A stretch of DNA of 64,000 nucleotides from Hydrogenophaga aromaticivorans (GCF_013387465.1 NZ_VYGV01000005.1:35312-99311), one strand, 5' to 3'. Numbered from the stretch's first letter, positions 1-9,433 are shown. The notes: generated by a model from the letters alone, not told the origin. Numbers and translations are program-made.

Positions 1-756
1 CTCGAGCCCCACGTCCGGGAAGATGGTGCCGCCGCCCTCGGCCGGCTCGTTGAGGTACATCACCAGCGTGGCGAGGCGCTGCCCGCCGCGCTGCAGGATC
101 GTGGGCGTGCCCGGCTCGGCCGGGTCGAAGTAGTCGTAATGCGGTTTGTATTCGGCACCCACCGGGTAGTTGAGCACCTGCATGCCCTCACCGTTTTCCA
201 GCGGCCAGTTCACCAGGCGGGCGATGCGCGCCTCGATGCGGCGCAGCAGCTCACTTTCACCGCGGGTGAAAAACATGCCGTTGCTGGTGCGGTCGGGGTT
301 GAGTTCTTCACCCCCGGTCTGGGTCTGCACCGTGAGGGAGCGCGCCAGGCGCGGACGGGCCGCATCGATGAGCGCTTCGCACTCCTCGTCGCTCAACAGC
401 CCGCCCAGCACCACCACCCGCGGCAGCGACAGCGTCGCGAGCACACGGACCTGGCGGTCGCCAGCGTCCAGGCACAACAGGGAGGGCGACAGGCTGATCT
501 TGGGCAGGCGCGCGGCGACCGCCTGGGACCGCGCGGGCACGACCACCGGCGCCACACCGGCACCTCGGCCATCCCCGCGTTGCCGCCGGTGTTCGCGCAA
601 GCTGTCTTCCAGCGCAGCGGCCGCCAGCTCCTGCCGCCAGCCCACCTTCACCATGGCATCCAGCACCGATTCGGGCGAAAAGCCGGCGACGGTCTGCTCC
701 ACGATCCAGCGGCGCAGCTCGGGGGTGATGGTTTGCACCATGGTTCCGCCTGCCAT
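1..756 (-). CDS. Prolyl 4-hydroxylase-like Fe(II)/2-oxoglutarate dioxygenase, 3' end cut by window edge
   Basis: The 252 visible residues read as a 2OG-Fe(II) oxygenase of the prolyl 4-hydroxylase alpha-subunit type. An H-x-D iron-binding motif (H206, D208, in HYDYFD) is followed by the conserved run GGQRLATLVMYLNEP and an EGGGTIFP segment. The distal iron histidine and the 2OG-binding lysine/arginine lie beyond base 1. The N-terminal 90 residues are a helical region that is not part of the catalytic fold. Start taken at the ATG at 756; a second in-frame ATG at 741 has a better purine-rich upstream (AGGCGGA) and may be the true start. Only 3 bp separate it from yaaA, so the two are probably co-transcribed. 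The substrate is unknown; hydroxylation of a protein prolyl residue is an inference from the family. Confidence 0.85.
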   Translation of the reverse strand, partial: MAGGTMVQTITPELRRWIVEQTVAGFSPESVLDAMVKVGWRQELAAAALEDSLREHRRQRGDGRGAGVAPVVVPARSQAVAARLPKISLSPSLLCLDAGDRQVRVLATLSLPRVVVLGGLLSDEECEALIDAARPRLARSLTVQTQTGGEELNPDRTSNGMFFTRGESELLRRIEARIARLVNWPLENGEGMQVLNYPVGAEYKPHYDYFDPAEPGTPTILQRGGQRLATLVMYLNEPAEGGGTIFPDVGLE

Positions 757-759
757 GGG

Positions 760-1536
760 TCAAGGCTTCTGTTCGCGGCGGAACACCAGGCGGTCGGTGT
801 CGGACGCGGCGGCCACAAAACGGTAACCGTCCAGATCAAACCCCTTGAGCTGCTCGGGCGTGGTGACGCGGTGTTTCACCGCGTAGCGCACCATCAGGCC
901 GCGCGCGCGCTTGGCGAAGAAACTGATGATCTGGTAGCCGTCGCCCTTGCGCTCTTCGAACACGCAGCTGACCACGCGCGGCTGCAACACACGGCGGTCC
1001 ACCGCCTTGAAATACTCTTCGCTGGCGAGGTTGATCACGACCGGGCTCTTGTCGGCGCGCGCCCTCTGGTTGAGGTAGTCGGCGATCTGGCTGCCCCAGA
1101 ACTGGTAGAGGTTCTTGCCCTTGGGCGTGACGAGGCGCGTGCCCATCTCCAGCCGGTAGGGCTGCATCCAGTCAAGCGGGCGCAGCACGCCGTAGAGGCC
1201 GCTCAAGATGCACAGGTGCTGCTGCAACCAGTCGAGTTCGGCCTCGCCCAGGCTCTTTGCGTCGAGCCCACCATAGACATCACCATCAAAGGCCAGCACC
1301 GCCTGCTTGGAATTTTTCGCGGTGAATTTCGGCACCCAGGCCTGGTAGCGCGCGAAGTTCAGGCCCGAGAGCTGGTCCGACAGGCCCATGAGATCGGCGA
1401 TCTGCTGCGGCGACTTGTCGCGCATCACGTCGATGAGTTCGGCCGCCTGTTTCACGAACAGCGGCTGGGTGTGGGTCTTGACGTGCGGCGGCGTCTCGTG
1501 ATCGAGCGCCTTGGCGGGGGAGATGAGGAACAGCAT
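760..1536 (-). CDS. yaaA: Peroxide stress protein YaaA (DUF328/UPF0246)
   Basis: 258 residues beginning [12 protein letters not shown], the characteristic opening of YaaA, followed by family blocks such as [26 protein letters not shown] and [13 protein letters not shown]. In E. coli the family limits free intracellular iron and so protects DNA and proteins from Fenton damage during H2O2 stress. I chose the ATG at 1536; the reading frame runs 22 codons further upstream, but that extension overlaps the terminator of the preceding gene and lacks family resemblance. It is followed after 3 bp by the dioxygenase gene. Its position in a cluster with rubrerythrin fits a peroxide/iron role. Confidence 0.93.
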   Translation of the reverse strand: MLFLISPAKALDHETPPHVKTHTQPLFVKQAAELIDVMRDKSPQQIADLMGLSDQLSGLNFARYQAWVPKFTAKNSKQAVLAFDGDVYGGLDAKSLGEAELDWLQQHLCILSGLYGVLRPLDWMQPYRLEMGTRLVTPKGKNLYQFWGSQIADYLNQRARADKSPVVINLASEEYFKAVDRRVLQPRVVSCVFEERKGDGYQIISFFAKRARGLMVRYAVKHRVTTPEQLKGFDLDGYRFVAAASDTDRLVFRREQKP

Positions 1537-1564
1537 GTTGTCGTGGACGCAGCGGGAGGAAACA

Positions 1565-1590
1565 CAAAAAGGGCTTCCCGCAGGAAGCCC
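1565..1590 (-). terminator. Rho-independent terminator after the DUF3501 gene
   Basis: On the minus strand an 8-bp stem (GGGCTTCC / GGAAGCCC) with a 4-nt loop is followed directly by a run of five T. It lies 22 bp beyond the DUF3501 stop codon and 29 bp before yaaA, so it probably ends or attenuates transcription from the rubrerythrin/Fe-S side. Confidence 0.8.
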
Positions 1591-1611
1591 GATTATGACC
1601 AACGGGACCGG

Positions 1612-2202
1612 TTATTTCAGGTCGCCAGCCAGGCTGGCCAGCGTTTCCATGGGGATCTGGGTGTGGGCCGGGTAGTGGGTGTGGTCGCAGCCGAGCTTGA
1701 CCGCCGCGCCGGCCTGGATGGCGGCGCACATGGCGGGCGTGAACTCGAAGCGCACGAAGTGAACAGCGCTGGTCTTTTCGTCGTTTTCGCGGTCCAGGTC
1801 TTCGTCGGCAATGGCGTAGACGCGGGTGTGGCCCTCGACCTCGACAAACAGCCGGTCTTCAACACCGATGAGACGGGCCAGTTCGCGCTTGCGCTCGTTG
1901 GCGTCGGTGTACTCGATCATCATGGTCGCCTTCCAGTTGCGCCCGTCCGGCACCAGCGGCGCGTAAGCCTCGATCTCCTGCTGGATGCCCTCTTCCTCGA
2001 AGATCTTCTCGATGCGCAGCATCTCCTGGATCTGGTAGCGGATGGTCATCTCGCTCTCGAACTGCAGGTTGACGTGTTCGCCCAGCTGCACGCTGCGCAG
2101 CTTGCGGTGCGCGATGACCTCGGGCTTGTGCGCCTTGCGCCACTTGCTGTAGGCCTCCAGGCTCATGAGGCTGTCGGGGGTGATGTGTCCGGTGAGTTGC
2201 AT
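1612..2202 (-). CDS. DUF3501 family protein
   Basis: 196 residues, start at the ATG at 2202 preceded by AAGGAA at good spacing; 13 further upstream codons are open but lack a ribosome site. The protein opens MQLTGHITPDSLMSLEAYSKWR and contains the DUF3501 hallmarks IRYQIQEMLRIEKIFEE, a central DGRNWKATMMIEY and VHFVRFEF. It has no signal peptide or membrane segment. The family has no established biochemical function. It sits 10 bp downstream of an Fe-S protein of the GlpC/heterodisulfide-reductase type and follows a rubrerythrin gene; I recall this trio recurring in proteobacteria, which suggests a joint redox or peroxide-handling role (inference). Confidence 0.88.
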   Translation of the reverse strand: MQLTGHITPDSLMSLEAYSKWRKAHKPEVIAHRKLRSVQLGEHVNLQFESEMTIRYQIQEMLRIEKIFEEEGIQQEIEAYAPLVPDGRNWKATMMIEYTDANERKRELARLIGVEDRLFVEVEGHTRVYAIADEDLDRENDEKTSAVHFVRFEFTPAMCAAIQAGAAVKLGCDHTHYPAHTQIPMETLASLAGDLK

Positions 2203-2212
2203 GGTGTGTTCC

Positions 2213-3562
2213 TTACTTGAGCCCATAAGCGCGAGCCACAAGACTCAGCGGGTGCTGCAGCTCGGGTGCGCCCAGGCCATTGACCTCAAAGCCCTGCGCG
2301 ATGTGGTGGCCGCCGAGCGGGCAGTCGGAACTGATGAAGTCGGGCTTCGCGCCGTCCTGCATGGTGGCCATGGCCTTGAACACCGGCTTGCCGATTTTCA
2401 TGGCCTGCTGGTGGTAGGCCTTCTTCACGCCGAAGGTGCCGGCGTGGCCCGAACAGCGTTCGATGGTGTTGAGCGTGGTGCCGGGAATCATCTTGAGCAT
2501 TTCTTCGGTCTTGCGGCCGATGTTCTGCACCCGGCCGTGGCAGGGGATCTGGTAGCTCACGTTGCCCAGCGGCTGCGGGAATTCGGTCTTCAAGAGGCCG
2601 TCGCGCTTGCGCGCCATGAGGTACTCGAACGGGTCCCACAGGTGTTCCTTCACGAGCTGCACGTCGGCGTCGTCGGGGAACATGAGCGGGATTTCCTGCT
2701 TGAACATCAGCGCGCAGCTCGGCACCGCGGCCAGGATGGCAAAGCCATCTTTGGCGTACTTCGCCAGCACCGGGATGTTGGCTTCCTTGCTGGCCTGCAC
2801 CGAATCGAGGTCGCCCAACTCCAGCTTGGGCATGCCGCAGCACTTTTCCTTCTCCACGATCATGTACGGGATGGCGTTGTGGTTCAGGATCTTCAGCAGA
2901 TCGAGGCCGATACCGGGCTCGTTGTAGTTGATGTAGCAGGTCGAGAAGATGACCACCTTGCCCGGCGTCTTCGCGCCATCGACCACGTTGGACGATGTGG
3001 CCTGCGGCGTACCGGAGCGGAATTTTTTCGTCGCCAGCTCGGGCAGCCAGGCGTCTTTGTCCACCCCGGCCACGCTTTCCATGACGCTGCGCATGGCCTT
3101 GGTCTTGTTGACCGCATTGGCCACCTGCACCACGACGGGAATGCCAGCGAACTGGCCGTGCACATCGGTGGAGGCGAGGAAGCGCTCGGCCAGCTTGACC
3201 TCGCCCTTCTTGAACTTGATGGCCTTGGCGCGCAGCATGGTGTGCGGGAAGTCCAGATTCCATTCGTGCGGCGGCGTGTACGGGCACTTGGTCATGTAGC
3301 AGAGGTCGCACATGTAGCACTGGTCGACCACCTTCCAGTAGTCCGTCTTGGCGACCCCATCCACCTCCATGGTCGAGCTCTCGTCGACCAGATCGAACAG
3401 GGTGGGGAACGCCCCGCACAGACTCACGCAGCGGCGGCAGCCATGGCAGATGTCGAAGATGCGTTCCAGCTCGACAAAGCACTTTTCCTCGTCGTGGAAG
3501 TCGGGCCCCTTCCAGTCGAGTGCGTGCCGCGTCGGAGCCTGCAGGTTGCCTTCGGTCGCCAT
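2213..3562 (-). CDS. (Fe-S)-binding oxidoreductase, GlpC / HdrD-like, with two ferredoxin clusters and CCG domains
   Basis: 449 residues, no signal peptide. Two 4Fe-4S motifs are visible near the N-terminus: C39-x2-C42-x2-C45-x3-C49 and C82-x2-C85-x2-C88-x4-C93-P. They are followed by cysteine-rich CCG domains (EKCCGMPKLELGD near residue 250 and CSGHAGTFG near the C-terminus), which in the family bind a non-cubane Fe-S cluster. This is the architecture of GlpC and of heterodisulfide reductase subunit D. Such proteins pass electrons between a soluble donor and a quinone or disulfide; the partner here is not evident. It precedes the DUF3501 gene by 10 bp and follows the rubrerythrin gene after a 184-bp gap holding a hairpin and a dispersed repeat. 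Confidence 0.88.
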   Translation of the reverse strand: MATEGNLQAPTRHALDWKGPDFHDEEKCFVELERIFDICHGCRRCVSLCGAFPTLFDLVDESSTMEVDGVAKTDYWKVVDQCYMCDLCYMTKCPYTPPHEWNLDFPHTMLRAKAIKFKKGEVKLAERFLASTDVHGQFAGIPVVVQVANAVNKTKAMRSVMESVAGVDKDAWLPELATKKFRSGTPQATSSNVVDGAKTPGKVVIFSTCYINYNEPGIGLDLLKILNHNAIPYMIVEKEKCCGMPKLELGDLDSVQASKEANIPVLAKYAKDGFAILAAVPSCALMFKQEIPLMFPDDADVQLVKEHLWDPFEYLMARKRDGLLKTEFPQPLGNVSYQIPCHGRVQNIGRKTEEMLKMIPGTTLNTIERCSGHAGTFGVKKAYHQQAMKIGKPVFKAMATMQDGAKPDFISSDCPLGGHHIAQGFEVNGLGAPELQHPLSLVARAYGLK

Positions 3563-3600
3563 GTCTCTTCTCCTCGTCTGTGCGGGTTGTTATCGTGGGC

Positions 3601-3636
3601 TTTTGAAAGGGCTACAGCGATGTAGCCTTTTCAAAA
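3601..3636. repeat. Strong 16-bp inverted repeat in the leader of the Fe-S protein gene
   Basis: A near-perfect hairpin (arms TTTTGAAAGGGCTACA and TGTAGCCTTTTCAAAA, one mismatch, 4-nt loop GCGA) lies 38 bp upstream of the Fe-S gene start. The arms are A/T-rich at the base and G/C-rich at the tip, so on either strand it could act as a terminator or attenuator between rubrerythrin and the downstream genes. Confidence 0.7.
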
Positions 3637-3655
3637 GCGGCGTCCGGAGCAAGCG

Positions 3656-3735
3656 CCCAGAACGCCGCGGAACCGGCTCCGCCGGGCCGCCAGCGTTGCC
3701 CCCTTGAGGGGGTCGCGCGCAGCGCGGCGGGGGTG
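3656..3735. repeat. Dispersed intergenic repeat, copy A
   Basis: About 80 bp made of two hairpins: GCGGAACCGGC.. pairing with ..GCCGGGCCGC, then CCCCCTTGAGGGGG followed by the tract TCGCGCGCAGCGCGGCGGGG. The same mosaic recurs at 36841-36937, 47553-47630 and, inverted, 60528-60604. It ends about 10 bp from the stop codon of the rubrerythrin gene. Confidence 0.85.
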
Positions 3736-3746
3736 GGCCCATTCAG

Positions 3747-4169
3747 TCAGTCCACAAGCTCGTTCAGCGCCTTGGTATAGCGGTTCGCGTGCGAGCGCTC
3801 GGCCTTGGCCAGGGTCTCGAACCAGTCGGCGATTTCGTCGAAGCCTTCTTCGCGCGCGGTCTTGGCCATGCCCGGGTACATGTCGGTGTACTCGTGGGTT
3901 TCGCCGGCGACGGCCGATTCCAGGTTCTTGCGCGTGGGACCGATGGGCAGTCCGGTGGCAGGGTCGCCCGACTGCTCCAGGAACTCCAGATGGCCGTGGG
4001 CGTGACCGGTCTCGCCTTCGGCGGTCGAACGGAACAGCGCTGCCACGTCGTTCTGGCCTTCCACGTCGGCCTTGTTCGCGAAGTACAGGTAACGGCGGTT
4101 GGCCTGCGATTCGCCAGCGAAGGCGTCTTTCAGGCATTGCTCGGTTTTCGAGCCTTTCAATGCGGCCAT
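3747..4169 (-). CDS. Rubrerythrin-type diiron protein lacking the rubredoxin domain
   Basis: 140 residues; start ATG 4169 with a strong AAGGAGAT site. The ferritin-like four-helix bundle carries the expected carboxylate/histidine ligand motifs in two repeats: [27 protein letters not shown] and [10 protein letters not shown]. Family members reduce H2O2 at the diiron site. The C-terminal rubredoxin (CxxC pairs) of classical rubrerythrin is absent, so electrons must come from a separate partner; the Fe-S protein encoded downstream is a reasonable candidate (inference). It is the first gene of the minus-strand cluster that continues to base 1. High confidence in the fold, moderate in its donor. 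Confidence 0.92.
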   Translation of the reverse strand: MAALKGSKTEQCLKDAFAGESQANRRYLYFANKADVEGQNDVAALFRSTAEGETGHAHGHLEFLEQSGDPATGLPIGPTRKNLESAVAGETHEYTDMYPGMAKTAREEGFDEIADWFETLAKAERSHANRYTKALNELVD

Positions 4170-4486
4170 GGGGTATCTCCTTGTCGTGGTTGAAGAAACG
4201 CCCAACAAGGTGCCCACGCCGGATCACCCCGTTGAGACAGATGGCACCTTACGCCCGTTGGCAGACCCCGTCTAATTGTTCTGGCCTATGTGTCACATTG
4301 TTTATCGCTATCTACTTGATAGATCGAATAATGGTTCTCAACCTCATCGACAGCGCGGCCAGAAACCCGCAAACTGGCGCGGTTACGCTTGGTACCAAAT
4401 TGTCATGGGATGAATCACTTTCGCGGTCCTGAACAACGACCGCCCGGGCATGATGGCCCGTGTACAGAACCGAAGAGGACCCATTC
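4170..4486. promoter_or_regulatory. Divergent intergenic region with a small palindrome (4310-4324)
   Basis: This 317-bp gap separates rubrerythrin (minus) from the FAD monooxygenase (plus) and must hold both promoters. It is notably richer in A/T than the flanking genes. A 15-bp interrupted palindrome, ATCTA-CTTGA-TAGAT, lies at 4310-4324 and is a candidate operator. No coding sequence is convincing here and no consensus sigma-70 pair could be fixed by eye. Confidence 0.4.
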
Positions 4487-6223
4487 ATGAATGGCAGCGC
4501 GAGCACATACCGGGAAACAGCTCCCTCCAACGGATACGAATTCAGCAGTGGCGCAGGCTACGACCTGCCCGAATACCCGTTTGAGGCCCCCCCGGAATTG
4601 CAGGGCGGCCCCTTGGTGCGACATCCAGTGGTGATCGTCGGCGGCGGCATCGCCGGGCTGACGCTGGCCTGCTCGCTGGCGCGCTACGGCGTGGCGGCGG
4701 TGCTGATCGACGAAGACAACACCGTGGGCGTCAAAGGCGCCTCTTCGCGCGGCATCTGTTACACCCAGAAATCGCTGGAGATCTTTGAGCGCCTGGGCAT
4801 CTACGAGCGGGTGGTGGCCAAAGGCGTGCAGTGGAGTGTGGGGCGAACCTTCGCGGGCGAGGACGAAGTCTTCAGCTTCGATCTCAAGCAGCAAGGCAAT
4901 TTCCACCTCTCGCGCCAGCCTCCCTTCCTGAACATCCAGCAGTTCTACATCGAAGGCTATCTGGTCGAGCGCATCCGCACCCTCGGCCATGTGGAACTGC
5001 GCTGGCAAAACCGCCTGGTGGCCTTCGAGCAAAACGACGCCTGCGCCACGCTCACCGTGGAGACCCCCGTGGGCCGCTACCGCATCGAGGCCGAACATGT
5101 GATCGATGCCACGGGTGCGCACAGCCCGCTGCGGCAATGGCTGCAGGTGCCGTTCGACACCCGTCGGGGCGATGACCGATGGTGCATCGCCGACGTGCGC
5201 TTTTCCAAGCATCCGCCGGTGGAGCGCCACACCTGGATCGAGGCGCCCTTCAACGAGAACCGCGCGGTCTGGCAGCACCTGATGGCCGACGAGGTCTGGC
5301 GCATCGACTACCAGATGGCGCCCGACAGCGACCCCGAAGCCGTGAGCCGCGAATCGGCCGTGCGCGAGCGGCTGGCGCGCCATTTCGGTGCCGACGTGGA
5401 AATCGAAATTGTCTGGGTCGGCCCCTACACCTACCGCAGCGAGTGCGTGCACGCCATGCGCCATGGACGCGTGTTCCTGATCGGCGACGCGGCCAAGGTC
5501 ATGAGCCCGTTTGGCGCGCGCGGGGGCAACTCCGCCATTGCGGACGCCGACAACCTGGCCTGGAAACTCGCCGCCGTGCTAAAGGGCCAGGCCGACGCTT
5601 CCCTGCTGGCGAGCTACAACGAAGAACGCATCGAGGCCGCGCAGCAAAACGTGTGCGTGACCAACCGCACCGCGCGGTTTCTGCGGCCAGCCGACGGCGT
5701 CGAGCGGTTGTTCCGCCAGGCCACCATCGGGCTGGCCAGGCAATACCCGTTTGCACGCAGCCTGATCAACACCGGCCGCATGGCGGTGGCCAACCCCTAC
5801 AGCCGCTCCAGCGCCTGCACCTACCGGGCTGGCAGCGGCGCGGGGTTGTCGGTGCAGAACGTGCGTTTCGCCTGGGCCGACGGTACACGTGGCTGTGTCA
5901 ACGATCTGCTCGACTGGGCCGCAGGCAGCCTGCTGGTGCTGGTGTTTGGTGATCTGTCGGCCGCGGCGCTGCAACGTTTGCGGCGCCTGTGCCTGGATGC
6001 GCCGGTGCGCAGCGTGCAGGTGCTCGGCCTGGACGCCACGGCGCAGGCGCTGGAGCATGTGCGCGACCCCCAGGGCCACCTGCAGGGTTCCTGCCATGTG
6101 TTTGGCCACGCCTGGGCGCTGCTGCGCCCGGATGGTTATCTGGCCGCCACCGGCGAGTCGGTCGACGCACAGCTGGTATCGGCCATCGAGCGTTGCCTCG
6201 GACTGCGTGGAGAAACCCCATGA
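4487..6223 (+). CDS. FAD-dependent aromatic-ring monooxygenase (PheA/TfdB/MhpA family)
   Basis: 578 residues from the ATG at 4487, chosen because AGAGGA lies 7 nt upstream; a GTG at 4460 is possible but has no site. A Rossmann dinucleotide motif VVIVGGGIAGLTLACSLARYG lies near residue 50, an Asp-Gly-type stretch IDATGAHSPLRQWL near residue 210 and the second FAD motif GRVFLIGDAAKVMSPFGARGG near residue 325, with the conserved NLAWKLAAVLKG after it. The C-terminus is a thioredoxin-like tail as in phenol hydroxylases. It would hydroxylate an aromatic acid or phenol using NAD(P)H and O2; the substrate cannot be read. It overlaps the DUF2783 gene by 4 bp (ATGA). An N-terminal extension of about 45 residues is unusual. 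Confidence 0.85.
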   Translation: MNGSASTYRETAPSNGYEFSSGAGYDLPEYPFEAPPELQGGPLVRHPVVIVGGGIAGLTLACSLARYGVAAVLIDEDNTVGVKGASSRGICYTQKSLEIFERLGIYERVVAKGVQWSVGRTFAGEDEVFSFDLKQQGNFHLSRQPPFLNIQQFYIEGYLVERIRTLGHVELRWQNRLVAFEQNDACATLTVETPVGRYRIEAEHVIDATGAHSPLRQWLQVPFDTRRGDDRWCIADVRFSKHPPVERHTWIEAPFNENRAVWQHLMADEVWRIDYQMAPDSDPEAVSRESAVRERLARHFGADVEIEIVWVGPYTYRSECVHAMRHGRVFLIGDAAKVMSPFGARGGNSAIADADNLAWKLAAVLKGQADASLLASYNEERIEAAQQNVCVTNRTARFLRPADGVERLFRQATIGLARQYPFARSLINTGRMAVANPYSRSSACTYRAGSGAGLSVQNVRFAWADGTRGCVNDLLDWAAGSLLVLVFGDLSAAALQRLRRLCLDAPVRSVQVLGLDATAQALEHVRDPQGHLQGSCHVFGHAWALLRPDGYLAATGESVDAQLVSAIERCLGLRGETP

Positions 6224-6420
6224 AACTCGCGATCCACTTCCAGGATGCCGATGCGTTCTACGAGCAGCTGCTCGACGCCCATGAAGGCCTGAGCCGCGAA
6301 GACAGCGAGCTGCTCAATGCCCGGCTGATCCTGCTGCTGGCCAACCAGGTGGGCGACGCTCGGACGCTGCGCGAGTGCATCGAGGCGGCCCGCGAGATGC
6401 CCACCCCCGCGGCGGAATAA
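6220..6420 (+). CDS. DUF2783 small protein, partner of the FAD monooxygenase
   Basis: 66 residues: MKLAIHFQDADAFYEQLLDA..., with the DUF2783 signature DAFYEQLLDAHEGLS and LLNARLILLLANQVGD. Its ATG overlaps the TGA of the upstream monooxygenase, indicating translational coupling. The family is known to me as small helical proteins encoded next to FAD monooxygenases; its role (subunit, chaperone or regulator) is not established. The stop is followed by a clear terminator, so the two genes form a closed operon. Confidence 0.82.
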   Translation: MKLAIHFQDADAFYEQLLDAHEGLSREDSELLNARLILLLANQVGDARTLRECIEAAREMPTPAAE

Positions 6421-6447
6421 AATCAGCCGCTTCCCCCGCTCTTCCTG

Positions 6448-6479
6448 ACGGCGCCCTGCGGGGCGCCGTTGCATTTTTT
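6448..6479 (+). terminator. Rho-independent terminator after DUF2783
   Basis: Perfect 9-bp stem ACGGCGCCC / GGGCGCCGT with loop TGCG, followed by TGCATTTTTT. It closes the monooxygenase-DUF2783 operon and separates it from valS, which starts 11 bp later. Confidence 0.85.
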
Positions 6480-6490
6480 GCGCCCACCCC

Positions 6491-9397
6491 ATGTCTGACA
6501 CCCTGCAACAACCCGGCCTGCTCTCCCTGTCCAAATCGTTCGAGCCCGCCGCGCTCGAAGCCCATTGGGGCCCCGAGTGGGAACAGCGTGGTTACGGTGC
6601 GGCGGGTTTTCGCGGCACCGGTGCACCGAAAGAAGGCGCGCCGTCCTTCGCCATCCAGCTGCCGCCGCCCAACGTGACCGGCACGCTGCACATGGGCCAC
6701 GCATTCAACCAGACCATCATGGACAGCCTCACGCGTTACCACCGCATGAGCGGCGCCAACACGGTCTGGGTGCCCGGCACCGACCACGCCGGCATCGCCA
6801 CGCAGATCGTGGTGGAACGCCAGTTGCAGGCCCAGGGCATCAGCCGCCACGACATGGGACCCACGCCCGCCGAGGCGCGCAAGAATTTCGTCGCCAAGGT
6901 CTGGGAATGGAAGGAAGAAAGCGGCAACACCATCACCACGCAGATGCGCCGCATGGGCGACTCGGTGGACTGGAGCCGCGAGTACTTCACCATGGACGAG
7001 AAGCTGAGCAAGGTCGTCACCGACACCTTCGTGAAGCTGTACCAGCAGGGCCTGATCTACCGCGGCAAGCGCCTGGTCAACTGGGACCCGGTGCTGATGT
7101 CGGCGGTGTCCGACCTCGAAGTGGAAAGCGAAGAGGAAGACGGCTCACTCTGGCACATCGCCTACCCGCTGGTGAACGGCAGCGGCCACCTGACCGTGGC
7201 CACCACCCGGCCCGAGACCCTGCTGGGTGACGTGGCGGTGATGGTGCATCCGGAAGACGAGCGCTACAGCGCGCTGATCGGCCAATACGTGAAGCTGCCG
7301 CTGTGCGACCGCGAGATCCCGGTGATCGCCGACGAGTACGTGGACCGCGCCTTCGGCACCGGTGTGGTGAAGGTCACGCCCGCGCACGACGCCAACGACT
7401 ACGCGGTGGGCCAGCGCCACCAGCTGCCCATCATCGGCGTGCTGCACCTCAACGCCACCATCAACGACAACGCGCCCGAGAAGTACCGCGGCCTGGACCG
7501 CTTCGTCGCGCGCAAGGCCGTGGTGGCCGACCTGGAAGCCGCCGGCCTGCTGGTCGAGACCAAGAAGCACAAGCTGATGGTGCCGCGCTGCGCGCGCACC
7601 GGCCAGGTGATCGAACCCATGCTGACCGACCAGTGGTTCGTCGCCATGACCAGCAAAGGCAATGAACACAACACCAGCGGCACCTCGATCGCCGACAAGG
7701 CGATTGCCGCCGTGCAGTCGGGCGAGGTGAAGTTCGTGCCCGAGAACTGGGTCAACACCTACAACCAGTGGATGAACAACATCCAGGACTGGTGCATCTC
7801 GCGTCAGCTCTGGTGGGGCCACCAGATCCCGGCCTGGTACGACGAACAGGGCCAGGTCTACGTGGCGCGCAATCTGGAAGAAGCGCAGGCCCAGGCCGGC
7901 GCGGGCAAAACGCTGACGCGCGATGAAGACGTGCTCGACACCTGGTACTCCAGCGCATTGGTGCCTTTCTCCACCATGGGCTGGCCCGAGCAGGGCACCA
8001 GCGCCACCGACGACTACAACCTGTACCTGCCCAGCACCGTGCTGGTCACGGGCTACGACATCATCTTCTTCTGGGTGGCCCGGATGATCATGATGACGAC
8101 CCACTTCACCGGCCGCGTGCCGTTCAAGCATGTCTACATCCACGGCCTGGTGCGCGACGCGCAAGGCCAGAAGATGAGCAAGTCCGAGGGCAACGTGCTG
8201 GACCCGGTGGACCTGTTCGACGGCATCTCGCTCGCGCCGCTGCTGGACAAGCGCACCACCGGCCTGCGCAAGCCCGAGACGGCTCCGAAAGTGCGCAAGC
8301 AGACCGAAAAGGAATTCCCCGAAGGCATCCCGGCCTACGGCGCCGACGCACTGCGCTTCACCTTCGCCGCGCTGGCCTCGCTGGGCCGCAGCATCAACTT
8401 CGACAGCAAGCGCTGCGAAGGCTACCGCAACTTCTGCAACAAGCTCTGGAACGCCACGCGCTTCACGCTGATGAACTGCGAAGGCCAGGACTGCGGCCTG
8501 ATGGAGCACACCCAAGCCGATTGCGACGTGGGCGGCAAGGCACACGGTTACATGAGCTTCAGCCCCGCCGACCGCTGGATCGTCTCCAGGCTGCAGCGGG
8601 TCGAAGCCGAAGTGGCGCAGGGCTTTGCCGAATACCGGCTGGACAACGTGGCCAACACGATCTACCAGTTCGTCTGGGACGAGTTCTGCGACTGGTACCT
8701 GGAAATCGCCAAGGTGCAGATCAACACCGGCAACGAAGCGCAGCAACGCGCCACCCGCCGCACCCTGATCCGCACGCTGGAGACCATCCTGCGTCTGGCC
8801 CACCCGGTCATCCCCTTCATCACCGAAGAACTCTGGCAGAAGGTCGCACCCGTGGCCGGCCGTGCCGGTGAATCGGTCAGTGTCGCGGCCTACCCGGTCA
8901 GCCAGCCCGAGCGCATCGATCAAACCGCCGAAGCGGCTGTGGCCAAGCTCAAGGGCCTGGTGGACGCCTGCCGCACGCTGCGTGGCGAGATGAACGTCTC
9001 ACCCGCCACCCGCTTGCCGCTGTACGTGCTGGGCGACACCGCCTTCATGCAGGCCAACGCCGCCGTGCTGCAGGGCCTGGCCAAGCTGAGTGAAGTGAAG
9101 GTGTTCACCGACGAGGCCGCCTGGGCCGCCGCCGCGCAGGCCGCTCCCGTGGCCGTGGCGGGTGAAGCCCGCCTGTGCCTGTTCATGGAGATCGACGTGG
9201 CCGCCGAAAAAGTGCGCCTGTCCAAGGAAGCCACACGCCTGGAAGGTGAAATCACCAAGGCGACGGCCAAGCTGGGCAACGAGGCCTTCGTGGCCAAGGC
9301 GCCGCCGGCGGTGATCGATCAGGAAAAGAAACGCGTGGCCGATTTCACCGCCACCCTGGACAAAGTGCGCGAGCAGCTGGCCCGACTGGGCCGCTGA
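6491..9397 (+). CDS. valS: Valyl-tRNA synthetase
   Basis: 968 residues, the usual length for a beta-proteobacterial ValRS. Class I signatures are present: the HIGH variant HMGH at 67-70 within [13 protein letters not shown], and KMSKS at about residue 561 ([14 protein letters not shown]). The editing (CP1) domain lies between them with [10 protein letters not shown]. The C-terminus forms the family coiled-coil arm ([17 protein letters not shown]..). Attaches valine to tRNA-Val in the cytoplasm and hydrolyses mischarged threonine. Immediately preceded by a terminator, so its promoter is probably within or just before that hairpin. After the stop there is a GC hairpin (9404-9423) without a T-run. 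Confidence 0.98.
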   Translation: MSDTLQQPGLLSLSKSFEPAALEAHWGPEWEQRGYGAAGFRGTGAPKEGAPSFAIQLPPPNVTGTLHMGHAFNQTIMDSLTRYHRMSGANTVWVPGTDHAGIATQIVVERQLQAQGISRHDMGPTPAEARKNFVAKVWEWKEESGNTITTQMRRMGDSVDWSREYFTMDEKLSKVVTDTFVKLYQQGLIYRGKRLVNWDPVLMSAVSDLEVESEEEDGSLWHIAYPLVNGSGHLTVATTRPETLLGDVAVMVHPEDERYSALIGQYVKLPLCDREIPVIADEYVDRAFGTGVVKVTPAHDANDYAVGQRHQLPIIGVLHLNATINDNAPEKYRGLDRFVARKAVVADLEAAGLLVETKKHKLMVPRCARTGQVIEPMLTDQWFVAMTSKGNEHNTSGTSIADKAIAAVQSGEVKFVPENWVNTYNQWMNNIQDWCISRQLWWGHQIPAWYDEQGQVYVARNLEEAQAQAGAGKTLTRDEDVLDTWYSSALVPFSTMGWPEQGTSATDDYNLYLPSTVLVTGYDIIFFWVARMIMMTTHFTGRVPFKHVYIHGLVRDAQGQKMSKSEGNVLDPVDLFDGISLAPLLDKRTTGLRKPETAPKVRKQTEKEFPEGIPAYGADALRFTFAALASLGRSINFDSKRCEGYRNFCNKLWNATRFTLMNCEGQDCGLMEHTQADCDVGGKAHGYMSFSPADRWIVSRLQRVEAEVAQGFAEYRLDNVANTIYQFVWDEFCDWYLEIAKVQINTGNEAQQRATRRTLIRTLETILRLAHPVIPFITEELWQKVAPVAGRAGESVSVAAYPVSQPERIDQTAEAAVAKLKGLVDACRTLRGEMNVSPATRLPLYVLGDTAFMQANAAVLQGLAKLSEVKVFTDEAAWAAAAQAAPVAVAGEARLCLFMEIDVAAEKVRLSKEATRLEGEITKATAKLGNEAFVAKAPPAVIDQEKKRVADFTATLDKVREQLARLGR

Positions 9398-9433
9398 TCC
9401 CTTGACCCGCCGCCGCGCGGGTCCGGGCCGCGT

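Noticed and set aside
139..2220. A 693-codon plus-strand open frame and similar long frames opposite other genes
   Set aside because: It lies antisense to three well supported minus-strand genes and its His/Arg/Ala-rich product is typical of GC-rich antisense frames.
9404..9423. Terminator after valS
   Set aside because: A GC hairpin (GACCCGC/GCGGGTC) exists but has no T-run on either strand.
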